A stretch of 64,000 nt of DNA from Microbacterium halimionae (GTDB lineage: Bacteria > Actinomycetota > Actinomycetes > Actinomycetales > Microbacteriaceae), in contig NZ_JAAOZB010000001.1 in NCBI RefSeq assembly GCF_011761265.1, forward strand, positions 1,488,001 through 1,552,000. Reading direction: 5' to 3'. The notes under the pieces are model-generated. The model did not search any database, had not been told where the DNA came from, and saw only the letters and a list, made by a program, of their open reading frames with translations. The position numbers and the translations under genes are program-made. The stretch's first letter is position 1; every line of letters begins with the position of its first letter. Of this stretch, positions 42,387 through 51,023 are shown piece by piece.

Positions 42387-43188
42387 GCACCGCTGACGTG
42401 GTGATCTCGGGCTGCTGGGACTGCGGGTAGTGGCCAGCTTCTTCGACCATCACGACCTGGGCGTGGAGCTCGCTTCCGATCCATTTCGCCTCGCCTGCGG
42501 GATCTTTGAAGTCGGGATCGCTGTCGCCCATGATCACGATCGCCGGCGCCGTGACCTGGTTGAGTACGGCCTCTGCCGGGTCATGAGTGGTCTGGCGCGT
42601 GGTGAGTGAGAATGCCTTGCTGTAGCCCGGGCGTCTGAGGCTCGCGATGACTTTGGCGCGGTACTCAGCGAAGTCAGCGGGCCTTTTTCCTTTGTAGAGA
42701 GTGGGCATGTAGGCCTTCCACATCGATGCCACCCACAGCGGCGCCATCATCGTGCGGAACATCCACCTCTCGAACGCCGAGGCCGAAGGGTTGCGGACGA
42801 AGGGGCCGAACAGCACGAGTCCGGAGACTTTCTCAGGATGCTCCGCGGCGACGATCGCGGCGGAACCAGCAGCAAGGGAGTTGCCACCAATGACTGCTTT
42901 TCCGCCTAGCTCGTCGATCAGGGCTTCGATGTCGCTCGCAGTCTGCGGGTCGCCATACGACGAGAATGTGGTGTCGCTCTCACCGTGACCGCGAAGGTCG
43001 GCAGTCGCAACGGTGTAGCCCGCCGCGACGAGCTCGGGGGTCAAGAAGCGGTAACCGGCGCGAAGATCGCCCATACCGGGAATGAGGACGACGAGGGGGC
43101 CTGAGCCCTGCAGATCGTAGGCGATACGGCCCTCGGGTCGGCTCACATAGCGAGTGGATGGGGATTGGGTGGAGGCCGCTGAAGTCAT
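42352..43188 (-). CDS. alpha/beta hydrolase under TetR control
   Basis: 278 residues with the alpha/beta-hydrolase elements LIPGMGDLRAGYRF (oxyanion), DLRGHGESD, nucleophile elbow GGNSLAA, IMGDSDPDF for the acid and EEAGHYPQSQQP for the catalytic His. The GNSLAA elbow is the common form of this actinobacterial group; the substrate is unknown. The ATG at 43188 follows CACACT by 7 nt and a TTGACA -35 box 17 nt further up. The stop region overlaps the tetR gene. Confidence 0.87.
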   Translation of the reverse strand: MTSAASTQSPSTRYVSRPEGRIAYDLQGSGPLVVLIPGMGDLRAGYRFLTPELVAAGYTVATADLRGHGESDTTFSSYGDPQTASDIEALIDELGGKAVIGGNSLAAGSAAIVAAEHPEKVSGLVLFGPFVRNPSASAFERWMFRTMMAPLWVASMWKAYMPTLYKGKRPADFAEYRAKVIASLRRPGYSKAFSLTTRQTTHDPAEAVLNQVTAPAIVIMGDSDPDFKDPAGEAKWIGSELHAQVVMVEEAGHYPQSQQPEITTSAVLGFLATVAPVA

Positions 43189-43195
43189 AGAAGCT

Positions 43196-43232
43196 AGTGT
43201 GCATTCCATTTTGGCTAATGTCAATAGCTAAA
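43196..43232 (-). promoter_or_regulatory. promoter and TetR operator of the hydrolase/tetR operon
   Basis: Read on the minus strand: TTGACA (43219-43224), 17-nt spacer, CACACT (43196-43201), then 7 nt to the ATG. An inverted repeat TTTGGCTA-N7-TAGCTAAA (43210-43232, one mismatch per 8-bp arm) has the -35 box at its centre. Its size and place fit an autorepressing TetR dimer. Confidence 0.65.
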
Positions 43233-43418
43233 TATTCCAGACCAAGTTTCCACACGCCTGCACGACGTGCTTGCGCGTGTTGTGCCTTAACCGATCAGGA
43301 TGCCGTTGGCTACAAATCGGTCCGTGTCCGCGACCTGCACGCCAAACTCTTCGCGGGTACCCGACCGGTCTTACGGGCGGTGCCAGAGAGGGGTCAAATC
43401 TGCCGATAGAGTGCCGTC

Positions 43419-44084
43419 ATGAGCCTTGTTCTCGTGACTGGCGCAGCACGCTCGAACAGCATCGCAGCAGGCGTTGTGCCACGCCTGATTGCCGACGGAT
43501 GGAGCGTAGTGGCCAGCGACCTCGATGGCGGTGACTATCCGTGCGATCTGGCGACAACGGACGGGCCGGTGGAGCTCATCGAACGCGTGAGCGCAGAGCA
43601 TGGTCCGCTTGGTGGCCTCGTGCTGAGCCACGCTCATGACGTCGAGTCAGGCATCCTCGACACCACAGCATCGAGCTTTGATGCACACATGGCCGTGAAT
43701 GCTCGGGCAACGCTTCTGTTGATCGCTGCGTTCGCGCGGCAGATCGACGAGAGTGGCGGCGCAATTGTGGCGTTCACCAGCGACCACACGACAGGCAATT
43801 TGCCTTACGGCGCGTCCAAAGGCGCGCTCGATCGAATTGTCATCTCCGCCGCTCGAGAACTCGGGCCGATGGGAATTTCTGCGAACGTGGTAAACCCTGG
43901 GCCGATAGATACGGGATGGATGGATGCCGAGCTGCGCGATGGCATGGTTTCCCATCACCCTCTCGGCAGGATTGGTACCCCTGCTGACATCGCCGCGGTA
44001 ACTTCGTTCCTTCTCTCACAAGAGGGGCGCTGGGTGTCAGGGCAATTGCTCAACACAGACGGTGGCTTCTCCGCCAAGTACTGA
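43419..44084 (+). CDS. short-chain dehydrogenase/reductase
   Basis: 221 residues. The cofactor loop reads TGAARSNSIAAG, an unusual variant of TGxxxGIG; SDHTT and YGASK supply the catalytic Ser, Tyr and Lys; NPGPIDTGWM and VSGQLLNTDGGFS are standard SDR endings. The altered Gly-rich loop suggests modified cofactor binding. TAGAGT (43407-43412) ends 6 nt before the ATG. It is divergent from the TetR-controlled hydrolase and may share its operator region. Confidence 0.85.
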   Translation: MSLVLVTGAARSNSIAAGVVPRLIADGWSVVASDLDGGDYPCDLATTDGPVELIERVSAEHGPLGGLVLSHAHDVESGILDTTASSFDAHMAVNARATLLLIAAFARQIDESGGAIVAFTSDHTTGNLPYGASKGALDRIVISAARELGPMGISANVVNPGPIDTGWMDAELRDGMVSHHPLGRIGTPADIAAVTSFLLSQEGRWVSGQLLNTDGGFSAKY

Positions 44085-44348
44085 AGCAGGTCGCGATCGC
44101 TAGCTGAGGGATCGGCAGGAGCAGCGAGGGTGACATCTACGCCTAGCGAAACGCGGTCACCGATTACTTTGATTCACAGTCGTCGGATACAGGCAAGCCT
44201 GAGACGTCTCATATTCCATGGGATATGAGGCGCTCAGGTTACGAGACAGTTCACAGGCGACCTCAGGTCCGGCTTCGTGTAGCCGTGTACGGCACACGCC
44301 AGGCCCAACTGAGCTGGCCGAGGGTGGGAACGCGCAATAATCGAGCAC

Positions 44349-44771
44349 GTGACCGTGAGACTGAAAGGGCGACAGCGGGCTGTTCGCGCCGTTATCGCCG
44401 ATGTCAGGGCTTGGGCTACGGAGCGCGACGATGTGCAGGCCGTGGTGCTGGTTGGTTCATACGCTCGCCATGCGGAGCGCATGGCGAGCGACGTCGATCT
44501 GATGGTCCTGACCGACGAGCCGGATCGGCTTGCCAACTCCGGGTGGTTCGAGATTCTACGCCCGGGTGCTCGGTTGGTTCGGGCAATCAACTGGGGTCCC
44601 GTTCGAGAGAGAAGGATGCGATTGCGGTCGGGACTTCAGGTCGAATTGGGCATCGCACCGATCAGTTGGGCTGCTGTTCCTCTTGACGCAGGCACGCGGC
44701 GTGTCTTGAGCGGTGGTCACCGCGTCATCTACGACACCGGAGTGTTCGCGACCGCCGTCTCGACCCTCTGA
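44349..44771 (+). CDS. nucleotidyltransferase-fold protein (MNT-like)
   Basis: 140 residues. VVLVGSYARHAERMASDVDLMVL gives the pol-beta type GS…DxD active site (Gly36-Ser37, Asp48, Asp50). The rest is small and lacks further domains, as in minimal nucleotidyltransferases and aminoglycoside-type enzymes. No HEPN partner gene is adjacent. AATAAT (44336-44341) ends 7 nt before the GTG start. A 264-bp gap upstream holds nothing else recognisable. Confidence 0.75.
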   Translation: MTVRLKGRQRAVRAVIADVRAWATERDDVQAVVLVGSYARHAERMASDVDLMVLTDEPDRLANSGWFEILRPGARLVRAINWGPVRERRMRLRSGLQVELGIAPISWAAVPLDAGTRRVLSGGHRVIYDTGVFATAVSTL

Positions 44772-45024
44772 ATCTCTTCTTGGTTGCGGCTACAAGAACA
44801 AAATTGGAGCGGGACTCGGTTGACGGAACTGGGTATCCTTCCGATCCGATTGCCGTCAGCTGCACGTGCTGCAGTAACCCTCGTAATTTGTTGACGTGCA
44901 CTTCGCAATGCTCGGTGACTGAGTCTCGTATCGCATGGATTGTGCGAAACGTCAGCTTTGTGGGGTTTTCCCACTCGTTAACTATCCAGCATCCGACTGT
45001 GGCAATTCGAAATAGGATCTCGCT

Positions 45025-45462
45025 ATGACTCCGGACCCCCTCGGCTCGGGCGACTCCGCGTCTACTCGAAGACCACGCTCCTGGACTGTGCTGGCGGGGA
45101 AGTTCGTATGGCCTCTCCTCATCGTGTGCGTCTTAGTGCTGTTCTACTTCTTCGCGCTCATCTTCGCTAGGGAGATCAGTTCGGGCCTTCATTTAGAAAG
45201 GCCAGTCGACGAGCAGATCCCGATCTTCTGGGGCCTGGTGGTCGTGTGCAGCGTCCTTGCTCTCGTGGTCGTGCTCGCTGCGGCTGCGAAGCGTTGGGTC
45301 GCCCTGATCTTGGCTCTTGTTCTCGCATGCATGGGTGGTGTAGCGGCAAATATGGTGTTCGACAACGTGAGAAGCGTCGTCGCACCCGTCGTCCGCGTTG
45401 ACCCGGAGCCGATTCATTGCCAGTGCTACAGCGGGAGCCGCTGCGACTGCCCCGGCGGGTGA
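45025..45462 (+). CDS. small membrane protein with Cys-rich C-terminal tail
   Basis: 145 residues with three hydrophobic helices (about 28-52, 68-88, 90-110) and a short C-terminal tail that contains CQCYSGSRCDCPGG, four cysteines in nine residues. No family recognised. The tail could bind a metal or form disulfides, depending on which side of the membrane it faces. TAGGAT (45013-45018) ends 6 nt before the ATG. The 253 bp upstream contain no other gene. Confidence 0.65.
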   Translation: MTPDPLGSGDSASTRRPRSWTVLAGKFVWPLLIVCVLVLFYFFALIFAREISSGLHLERPVDEQIPIFWGLVVVCSVLALVVVLAAAAKRWVALILALVLACMGGVAANMVFDNVRSVVAPVVRVDPEPIHCQCYSGSRCDCPGG

Positions 45463-45573
45463 GCGTCTCGTGCGTTCGGATCGGGTCGGAGGCTAGGCCC
45501 GCTTTGGCGGTCCTTGTTCGTTCGGCCCAGACTAGTGTTTTCGCCTTCCGGCTACCTTTTTCAGGAGTTCATC

Positions 45574-46209
45574 ATGGCCACAGCTAATCGCGCCCTTGTC
45601 CTCGTAGACATCCAGCAGGAGTACTTCAGCGGACCTCTCGAGATCCAGTTTCCGTCTCCCGCAGACTCTCTTCCGAAGATCATCGAAGCGATCGACGCTG
45701 CCGAGGCGAACGACATCCCCGTGGTCGTCGTCCAGCACGCCGACGACGACGAGGCTCCCTTCTTCAATCCGACTCTGCCCGGTTTCGCGCTCCACCCGGA
45801 GATTGAAACGCGACGCACGCCGGCCTGGAAGTCCATCACAAAGCAGTACGGCTCGGTTTTTGCCGGTACCGACCTGCTCGAGTGGCTGAAGAATAATGAG
45901 ATCGAGACCGTAACCCTCGTCGGGTATATGACCAATAACTGCATCATCTCCTCCGCCGCCGAAGCGGAAGTCCATGGCATCGCTGCCGAGGTGCTCTCGG
46001 ATGCCACCGGTGCCATAAGCATCGGTAATGATGCCGGCTACGTCGATGCCAAGACTGTCCACACGACACTCATGGCGCTGATGAACTCGAACTTCGCCGC
46101 CGTCGAGCCCACCGACATCTGGATTGCCGCGCTGAGCGACGGGCACGGGCTCGAAAAAGACAACCTGCCCGCGTCCGCGATGTCCGGCGCGCAACGCTTC
46201 TCGAGCTAA
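45574..46209 (+). CDS. isochorismatase-family cysteine hydrolase
   Basis: 211 residues. ALVLVDIQQEYFSGPL gives the catalytic Asp12, SITKQYGSVFAGTDL a Lys near residue 90, and GYMTNNCIISSAAEAEVHG the nucleophile Cys123, completing the Asp-Lys-Cys triad. Relatives hydrolyse isochorismate, nicotinamide or ureido compounds; the substrate cannot be assigned. AGGAG lies 6 nt before the ATG at 45574. An earlier in-frame start at 45514 is not used. Confidence 0.87.
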   Translation: MATANRALVLVDIQQEYFSGPLEIQFPSPADSLPKIIEAIDAAEANDIPVVVVQHADDDEAPFFNPTLPGFALHPEIETRRTPAWKSITKQYGSVFAGTDLLEWLKNNEIETVTLVGYMTNNCIISSAAEAEVHGIAAEVLSDATGAISIGNDAGYVDAKTVHTTLMALMNSNFAAVEPTDIWIAALSDGHGLEKDNLPASAMSGAQRFSS

Positions 46210-46334
46210 TTGCGCTGAGGGCATCTTCTCAAACGCGTACCGAAGATCTAGCGGTGGCACAGGTGGTGTCGTTGAAACATCTGGCACAACTCGAGGCGTT
46301 TCATCCACCACTTGAAGTAGCCCATCGTGATGGA

Positions 46335-46367
46335 ACAAAAAATCGCGAGTCTTGAAGACTCGCGATT
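46335..46367 (-). terminator. Rho-independent terminator of tRNA-Arg
   Basis: AATCGCGAGTC-TTGAA-GACTCGCGATT (46341-46367) is an 11-bp perfect stem with a 5-nt loop. On the minus strand it is followed by TTTTTT. It lies 13 bp past the tRNA 3' end. Confidence 0.9.
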
Positions 46368-46379
46368 GCTTGTATTTAG

Positions 46380-46455
46380 TGGTGCCCCCGACAGGAATCG
46401 AACCTGCGACCTTTGGTACCGGAAACCAACGCTCTATCCCCTGAGCTACGGAGGC
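46380..46455 (-). tRNA. tRNA-Arg (anticodon CCG)
   Basis: On the minus strand the cloverleaf is complete: acceptor GCCTCCG pairs with CGGGGGC (one U-G), D-arm TAGCTCAGGGGATAGAGC, anticodon arm TTGGT-TTCCGGT-ACCAA with anticodon CCG, and T-arm GGTTCGAATCC. A discriminator A and encoded CCA follow. It reads CGG codons, and a strong terminator follows it. Confidence 0.96.
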
Positions 46456-46513
46456 GCACTGATCGAGATTACCACCGCGGGGCACCATCGCTGTGCCGCG
46501 GCTGTGCCCTCAG

Positions 46514-49500
46514 CTACGAGAGGTCGCGCAAGCGTGCGGCGATGCCGGCTTCTTCTCCCGCCCGCCGTTCGTAGCTCACCGCGATGATGAGCAACACAGC
46601 GCCAACGATCGCAAGTGTGATCCACCACGGCATCGAGTCGATTCCTCGCCCAATCTGAACAGCAAACGCGAGCACATTCTCGACGGGAAGAACGAAGATG
46701 CCAATCAGGAATGGCGCTGCGAGGCGGGCGCGCGCGCCAACCAAGATGCATCCGAGCGCAATCACGATGACGAGGATCGCCCGCCAGGTGAGCGGATCGG
46801 TGTAGGTTGCCGCGACCGAGGCGCTCAAGAGTACGACGAGACCGGGAGCGAGAAGCGGCCACGACCCCTGCCATCCGTTTGGCCAGTTCGTCACACGCGC
46901 AGGTAGATGAAGCTCTGTCACACGACGACGTAGCGCGAGGGCGCCCGTGGCGAGCAGAAAAGCCCCGAGCGGCAACGAGAACCATTCGACGCGAAGATCG
47001 CGCGGACTCCACGCAACGATTGCGGTCGTGAACGAAAGGACGAAAAGAAACCACACTGGCGGCAGGGCAGTCGTGTGCGCGCGCCACGCGACAGCGACCA
47101 TCGTTGTGAGGAATACGCACATGAGCGCCCACATCGACCAGATCGTGAACCAGTCGCGCTGTATCGCAGGCCACGTGCCCACTGCGACATACAAGAATGC
47201 CGGTGCGTACAACCATCGATTTAGCCCGGGTAGAAGAGCGATCGCGGCACCTGCGCGCAGTCCCCGAGCGCAGAGAGCAGCGGGAACGGTGCCTGCAAGA
47301 GCAAGCGCGAATGCCAAGAGAATAAAGGGCACAGTGGATGCCGGCGGCACATCGACGCCGAGGCCCCATCGCACCGATTGCACAGCGCCAGCCGCGCCCG
47401 CCACTATCCCGATAGTGAAGGTCGGGGCTCGGAGTACGTGCATTCTCTCTCGCCACGGTTCCGGTATTTTTGTTGCGGTCGAGGCGAGAGCGGCCAACAG
47501 CCACGCGGTTGCAACGAGTCCATAGGCTCGCCATGGCGTGACGCTTGAATCCTGACCCAACGCGAGCACGCCGAGGATCGGTACTACCGCGAGAGAGAGC
47601 CCGCTCGTATAGAGGGCTCTCGAAGAATGCCCTCGAGCGGTGAGAACGGCGCCCACTGTTGCCATGCCGAGTGCGGGAGGGATGAGATATGGCTCTACAG
47701 CGAAGACGTTCGCAATCGCCCAACCACACCACAGCGCTCCGGTAAACGCCGCGCCGGAGACAGCCCAGGCGTACGTTCGACCACCGCTATACGCCGCGAT
47801 CGCTGTTCCGACGCCGAGGATGAGAAGCACGACGAGCGCTGTCGAAGTGCCCGCCGCACTGCGAGTGAGAGACAGGAGCACCGTGAGTGCTGCGGTCAGG
47901 AGAGCAGAGCCTTCGATGGCGAGACCGACCCACTTCGCATCGGCGCGGCCGGCACGTTTTTCGATGGCAACACGTATTTGCTGCGTGAGTGCCAGGGTTA
48001 CCGCGACAATCGTTGCAATGACCGGAAGCACGACTGGCGACCCACTTGTCACGAGCAGCTGAGCACCAAGGCAGACAGCGACGACGGCGAGCGACGGCAC
48101 AAGGGCTGCCGCGGCCGCCACACGAATGAGGCGGCTGAGACCAGCACGCCTGGTCGCGACGAGTGTGAGCGCGAGGAGGAAGATCACTCCCGTGGAGAGT
48201 GCTGTCCATCCGCTGCGCTCAAACAAGACTTGCGCAACTCCCGTCACGAAAAGCACCGAGGTGACGATGAGAATCGCGTACCACGCGCGCGGCTTTACGC
48301 GAGAACTGAAGGTCGCAGCAATTGCTCCCACGCCACCAACGGTCGTTGTCACGCAGAAGACGGCAATTGTTGCCATGCCGGTGAGCTCGAGAGCCGCCGC
48401 AAGTACGACGAGTGCGTACGCGTAGCCGATGCCGACATGCATGAATCGGAACGCTGCGGGAAGTGCCCGCCCGAGCAAAGCGAGCGCGACGATCGCCACC
48501 ACCCCCGCGCTGATCGCCGTGACCTGGCTATTCCACGACCACACTGTGGCCAACAAGAGTGCGAGATGAGCGCCGACGAAGGCGGGGAGCCGCGCGCCAA
48601 ACGAGATGGCTGCCGCGATCGCTCGCGAAGAAAGCGCGATGCCAACCCCGCACGCGAGCACAAGGGCAGTGATGATGCGCTGTTCTCCTGCAACGGCGGG
48701 AGTGCACAGAAGCGTCAGTGCAGCCAGCGTGGCGGTCCACTGCCCAATTGAGCGCAGCCGTCCGATGTTCACGACCGCCGGGACGCTGAGCACGCGACGT
48801 GCGACGCGCTTCTGCATGCCCGGAAGAACCCACAAACCTGCGGCGAGCGAAGCAAGGCCGAGGGTGGTCGAGGTCACCATGGCGGAGGTGAGGCCTGCTG
48901 AATCGCCGCGCACGAAGAGCGCAGATATTCCAATGATCGCCGCCACCACCATGCTGGGTGCCGAGACGATCCCCACGACAATGAGCGCTCCCGCGAGGAC
49001 AACGCCACGCTGCGCGGTGGGCGGAAGTGGAATGCCTGCGGTGAGCAGAAGCATTCCTGCGACGGCGCTCGCCGGCAGAAGCGCCACGTACCAGAACAAT
49101 GAGTCAGGAGGAAAAAGGCTGAAGAACGCAATCGCTGCGAGCGGCATGGTCGCGGTACCAGCTACTCCAGAAATGAAGCCCCACATGGCGCGCCCCGTGT
49201 GCACTGTCGACACCAACGCGAGCACAGTGATGGCGCCGCAGGTTGCCGCGCAGGCGGACCACATCGCAGTGCCAGTGCCAGTGCCAGTGCCGATGTTCGT
49301 GACTGTGACGAGTGCGGCCGCGATGGCCAGTAGCTGAATTGTGGTCAGCGTGAAATCTTCCGGCCGCAATTCGTTTCCGGCGGCTCGAACCAGGCGAGGA
49401 AAGCACTGGAGGAGCGCAAACGCCGCTGCCGCCGTCGTCAACCATCCGAGGGTTGATCCAACCTCGGAATCATGAGCTGCGCCGAGCATTGCGGGCACGA

Positions 49501-50218
49501 AAGCGAGCGCTGTCAGCGCCGACCACAGCCATATCCGGATGCGGAACTTTACGGCCAAGGCAAGACTAAGTGCACCGCCGAATGTGGTGCTCACACCGAT
49601 GAATACCCACTCGCTGGTAAGCGGTGTCGCGAGAGATGCTGTGGCGAAAACATCGAGCGCAAGAAAGAGAATCGCCAGCGCCCCGACAGCTTCGGCCGAG
49701 AACTGCAGTCGCCGCCGAGAGAGCCCCCGTGCGCCTAATGCGAACAGCACGGTAGTTGCACCCACGATGAGATTGCGAACGGCAGCGTCTGACAGGTCTT
49801 CGTTAAAGAACGTGAAGACGATCGCCGCTATTGCGACGAGCGCTGCCCCAGCGACGGCGAGCACAGATTGCAGCGTCGCGCTCGCACCCTCGGGTTCAGG
49901 GAGCGCCGCCGCATCCGGTTGTCCCGGAGCTGGCCGAGCTACCGGAGTTACCGATGCTTCGAGTCCGCGAGTCTGCGGGGCGATCGGCACGTCAGCAATC
50001 AGGCGCTGGCGTTTCGAGAGCAGGTCTGCCGCGGCGCGCGAGGCATCCCAAATTTCGGCGCCGATAGCTCCCGTGAAATCGGATCCGCAGACAGTGCATC
50101 GTTGTTCGTAGACGCTTACGCCCCCGCACACCGGGCAGGTCTGGTTATCGCGCAGCTTTTGCAGTGCGATGTCCACCCATGCAGCCGCCGGGGCTGGCGC
50201 GGAGGCTCCCACTGCCAT
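46514..50218 (-). CDS. giant zinc-ribbon polytopic membrane protein (SCO7613-type)
   Basis: 1234 residues. The N-terminus carries a zinc ribbon, CPVC…CTVC (Cys28, 31, 41, 44), followed by a short soluble linker and then more than thirty hydrophobic helices to the end, rich in Ala, Val and Thr with repeated short-loop pairs. It matches the actinobacterial SCO7613 C-terminal-domain membrane proteins, whose function is unknown. The ATG at 50218 overlaps the stop of the XRE gene as TGATG, so translation is coupled; a GTG at 50221 is the alternative. It is the last and by far the largest gene of the operon. Confidence 0.85.
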   Translation of the reverse strand: MAVGASAPAPAAAWVDIALQKLRDNQTCPVCGGVSVYEQRCTVCGSDFTGAIGAEIWDASRAAADLLSKRQRLIADVPIAPQTRGLEASVTPVARPAPGQPDAAALPEPEGASATLQSVLAVAGAALVAIAAIVFTFFNEDLSDAAVRNLIVGATTVLFALGARGLSRRRLQFSAEAVGALAILFLALDVFATASLATPLTSEWVFIGVSTTFGGALSLALAVKFRIRIWLWSALTALAFVPAMLGAAHDSEVGSTLGWLTTAAAAFALLQCFPRLVRAAGNELRPEDFTLTTIQLLAIAAALVTVTNIGTGTGTGTAMWSACAATCGAITVLALVSTVHTGRAMWGFISGVAGTATMPLAAIAFFSLFPPDSLFWYVALLPASAVAGMLLLTAGIPLPPTAQRGVVLAGALIVVGIVSAPSMVVAAIIGISALFVRGDSAGLTSAMVTSTTLGLASLAAGLWVLPGMQKRVARRVLSVPAVVNIGRLRSIGQWTATLAALTLLCTPAVAGEQRIITALVLACGVGIALSSRAIAAAISFGARLPAFVGAHLALLLATVWSWNSQVTAISAGVVAIVALALLGRALPAAFRFMHVGIGYAYALVVLAAALELTGMATIAVFCVTTTVGGVGAIAATFSSRVKPRAWYAILIVTSVLFVTGVAQVLFERSGWTALSTGVIFLLALTLVATRRAGLSRLIRVAAAAALVPSLAVVAVCLGAQLLVTSGSPVVLPVIATIVAVTLALTQQIRVAIEKRAGRADAKWVGLAIEGSALLTAALTVLLSLTRSAAGTSTALVVLLILGVGTAIAAYSGGRTYAWAVSGAAFTGALWCGWAIANVFAVEPYLIPPALGMATVGAVLTARGHSSRALYTSGLSLAVVPILGVLALGQDSSVTPWRAYGLVATAWLLAALASTATKIPEPWRERMHVLRAPTFTIGIVAGAAGAVQSVRWGLGVDVPPASTVPFILLAFALALAGTVPAALCARGLRAGAAIALLPGLNRWLYAPAFLYVAVGTWPAIQRDWFTIWSMWALMCVFLTTMVAVAWRAHTTALPPVWFLFVLSFTTAIVAWSPRDLRVEWFSLPLGAFLLATGALALRRRVTELHLPARVTNWPNGWQGSWPLLAPGLVVLLSASVAATYTDPLTWRAILVIVIALGCILVGARARLAAPFLIGIFVLPVENVLAFAVQIGRGIDSMPWWITLAIVGAVLLIIAVSYERRAGEEAGIAARLRDLS

Positions 50219-50436
50219 CACTCACTGCCGTCTTCCGGCACCCACACCAGGATGTCTCCCGGTTGGCAGTCGAGCACGCGACAGATTGCTTCAAGTGTCG
50301 TGAACCGAATTGCTTTGGCATGCCCGTTCTTGAGCACGGACACGTTGGCTGGAGTTATGCCGATTGCTGCCGCGAAGTCAGACACCGACATTTTCTTCTT
50401 GGCGAGCTCGACGTCGAGATTAATGACGATAGGCAC
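50218..50436 (-). CDS. small XRE-family (Cro/CI-type) regulator
   Basis: 72 residues, nearly all helix-turn-helix: LAKKKMSVSDFAAAIGITPANVSVLKNGHAKAIRFTTLEAICRVLDCQPGDIL. This is the YozG-type regulator that often accompanies DUF2975 membrane proteins. The GTG at 50436 follows AGGTGG and begins 2 nt after the DUF2975 stop codon. It probably binds the TATCGATA boxes at 50924-50952 and controls its own operon. Confidence 0.9.
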   Translation of the reverse strand: MPIVINLDVELAKKKMSVSDFAAAIGITPANVSVLKNGHAKAIRFTTLEAICRVLDCQPGDILVWVPEDGSE

Positions 50437-50438
50437 TT

Positions 50439-50915
50439 TTACACCACCTCGGAAAGGTCGTGTTCGAGCTGAGACGCTTTTCGCAGGAGCCCGCGCAGCA
50501 CAACGATCAAGAGTGAGAGCCCTGCGCCGACGGCGATACCCAACAGGAGAAGTAGCGTGATCGAGGCGGTCATGAATCCGGTGAGACTGAGTGCCACGAG
50601 TGCAACAACGACAAGTGCGGTCGCTGTGACGACGGCGCCAAGGCTCACATCGACATCGGGAAACGCCGTCTCGCTGAAAATGGCATCTTCGCGAACTAGT
50701 GAAAGCAACCGCCACACGCAGATGAGCACGACTTCTACGCAGATCAAGAACGCGATGCCGACGATTGTGCCGGGGATTTCAAAATACGCGATATCTGAAT
50801 AGCGCACTGCTGACTGCGCGGCGACAGCAGGAACAACGAAAATCTGGCACGTCACGAGCAGGCCAAGAAGGATCGTGATGAGGGTCTTAAGGCATAGTAC
50901 TGTCGTCCGATGCAT
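50439..50915 (-). CDS. DUF2975 membrane protein
   Basis: 158 residues with four hydrophobic helices, matching DUF2975 (LRLFIRLLREDAIFSE-type core; here CVWRLLSLVREDAIFSETAF between helices 2 and 3). Members are usually encoded directly before a small XRE regulator and may modulate it from the membrane; the signal is unknown. First gene of the operon, with an ATG at 50915 and a promoter covered by two palindromic boxes upstream. Confidence 0.88.
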   Translation of the reverse strand: MHRTTVLCLKTLITILLGLLVTCQIFVVPAVAAQSAVRYSDIAYFEIPGTIVGIAFLICVEVVLICVWRLLSLVREDAIFSETAFPDVDVSLGAVVTATALVVVALVALSLTGFMTASITLLLLLGIAVGAGLSLLIVVLRGLLRKASQLEHDLSEVV

Positions 50916-50923
50916 GAGCTACC

Positions 50924-50957
50924 TATCGATATTCGGTATGCAGATATCGATAAACAA
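50924..50957 (-). promoter_or_regulatory. promoter with twin TATCGATA operator boxes
   Basis: Read on the minus strand: TTGTTT (50952-50957), 17-nt spacer, GAATAT (50929-50934). Two identical 8-bp palindromes TATCGATA, at 50924-50931 and 50945-50952, overlap the -10 and -35 boxes. Their centres are 21 bp apart, two helical turns, so two dimers could bind on one face of the DNA. The XRE protein of the same operon is the likely ligand. Confidence 0.7.
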
Positions 50958-51023
50958 TACACAAGTGCGCTGAAATGTCGAGTGCGTATTGCGGCTTGCG
51001 TCGCAGTTCGCGACGCCACCGAG

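Noticed and set aside
44349-44771. MNT/HEPN toxin-antitoxin module
   Set aside because: The nucleotidyltransferase fold is present, but no HEPN gene lies upstream or downstream.
46446-47732. 428-codon minus-strand frame in the giant membrane protein
   Set aside because: Arg/Ser/Cys-rich alternate frame that also runs into the tRNA gene; no domain.
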